A stretch of DNA of 64,000 nt from Bacillus sp. FJAT-52991. GTDB taxonomy: Bacteria > Bacillota > Bacilli > Bacillales > Domibacillaceae. The notes under the pieces were generated by a model. It worked only from the letters and a program-made list of their open reading frames with translations, searched no databases and was not told where the DNA came from. The stretch is from contig NZ_CP147404.1 in assembly GCF_037201805.1 (NCBI RefSeq), forward strand, positions 2,706,001 through 2,770,000, in the 5' to 3' direction. The translations under genes and the position numbers were made by a program. Shown here one piece after another: positions 63,992 through 64,000 of this stretch. Every line of letters begins with the position of its first letter. Position 1 is the stretch's first letter.

Positions 63992-64000
63992 GCTTGAACA

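Overview
The window is a chromosome segment of a member of the Bacillaceae (low-GC Gram-positive, endospore-former lineage). Gene content and order follow the yt-region of Bacillus subtilis closely: sftA-ytpQ-ytpP, ytoP, ytzB, ytnP-trmB-ytmP-amyX, thpR, ytkP, ytjP, ytzE, ytzG, murJ(ytgP), ytfP, ytwF-leuS, yttB, ytqA/ytqB, ytpA-ytpB, ytoA, metK/pckA, ytmB-ytmA-ytkD, dps, ytzI-yidD, the menaquinone cluster, glgBCDAP and a large tRNA array like trnB. I cannot name the species from sequence alone. No rRNA gene, phage, complete insertion sequence or CRISPR array was seen.

Layout. 1-19653: mostly minus-strand housekeeping genes (chromosome translocase, thioredoxin-like protein, an orphan PTS-IIC-like membrane protein, M42 peptidase, lactonase-like MBL protein, TrmB, a kinase-like protein, type I pullulanase, RNA 2',3'-cyclic phosphodiesterase, M20 dipeptidase, pseudouridine synthase, EamA transporter, MurJ-type flippase), with plus-strand ytzB, ytkP and ytzE. 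19901-26447: a tightly coupled five-gene plus-strand operon with no equivalent that I know at this position in B. subtilis: a receiver/degenerate-GGDEF regulator, a membrane-anchored HEAT-like protein, a processive family 2 glycosyltransferase, an unknown anchored extracytoplasmic protein, and a membrane protein with four phosphatase-like modules of which only one keeps a CX5R site. It looks like a polysaccharide synthesis/secretion locus and is the best candidate here for an undescribed system. 26661-45401: conserved genes again, including a leuS T-box with a CUC (Leu) specifier, an S-box riboswitch on metK, a CcpN-type box on pckA, the MnmL/MnmM tRNA-modification pair split by an inserted DUF4241-like gene, and the ytpA-ytpB (lysophospholipase/sesquarterpene synthase) operon.

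45406-54293: the menaquinone genes menF-menD-menH-menB-menE-menC on the minus strand with menA divergent, so six of the steps from chorismate to demethylmenaquinone lie together; an intergenic repeat plus a strong hairpin separates menB from menE. 54356-62279: the glycogen operon glgB-glgC-glgD-glgA-glgP (minus), which together with amyX gives glycogen synthesis and breakdown. 62552-63991: sixteen tRNA genes on the minus strand, in the same order as the distal part of B. subtilis trnB but without the tRNA-His.

Two intergenic arrays (near 28210 and 35269) have units repeating every 20-21 bp, about two helical turns, and are unlike ordinary terminators. Many genes end in clear rho-independent hairpins, listed individually.
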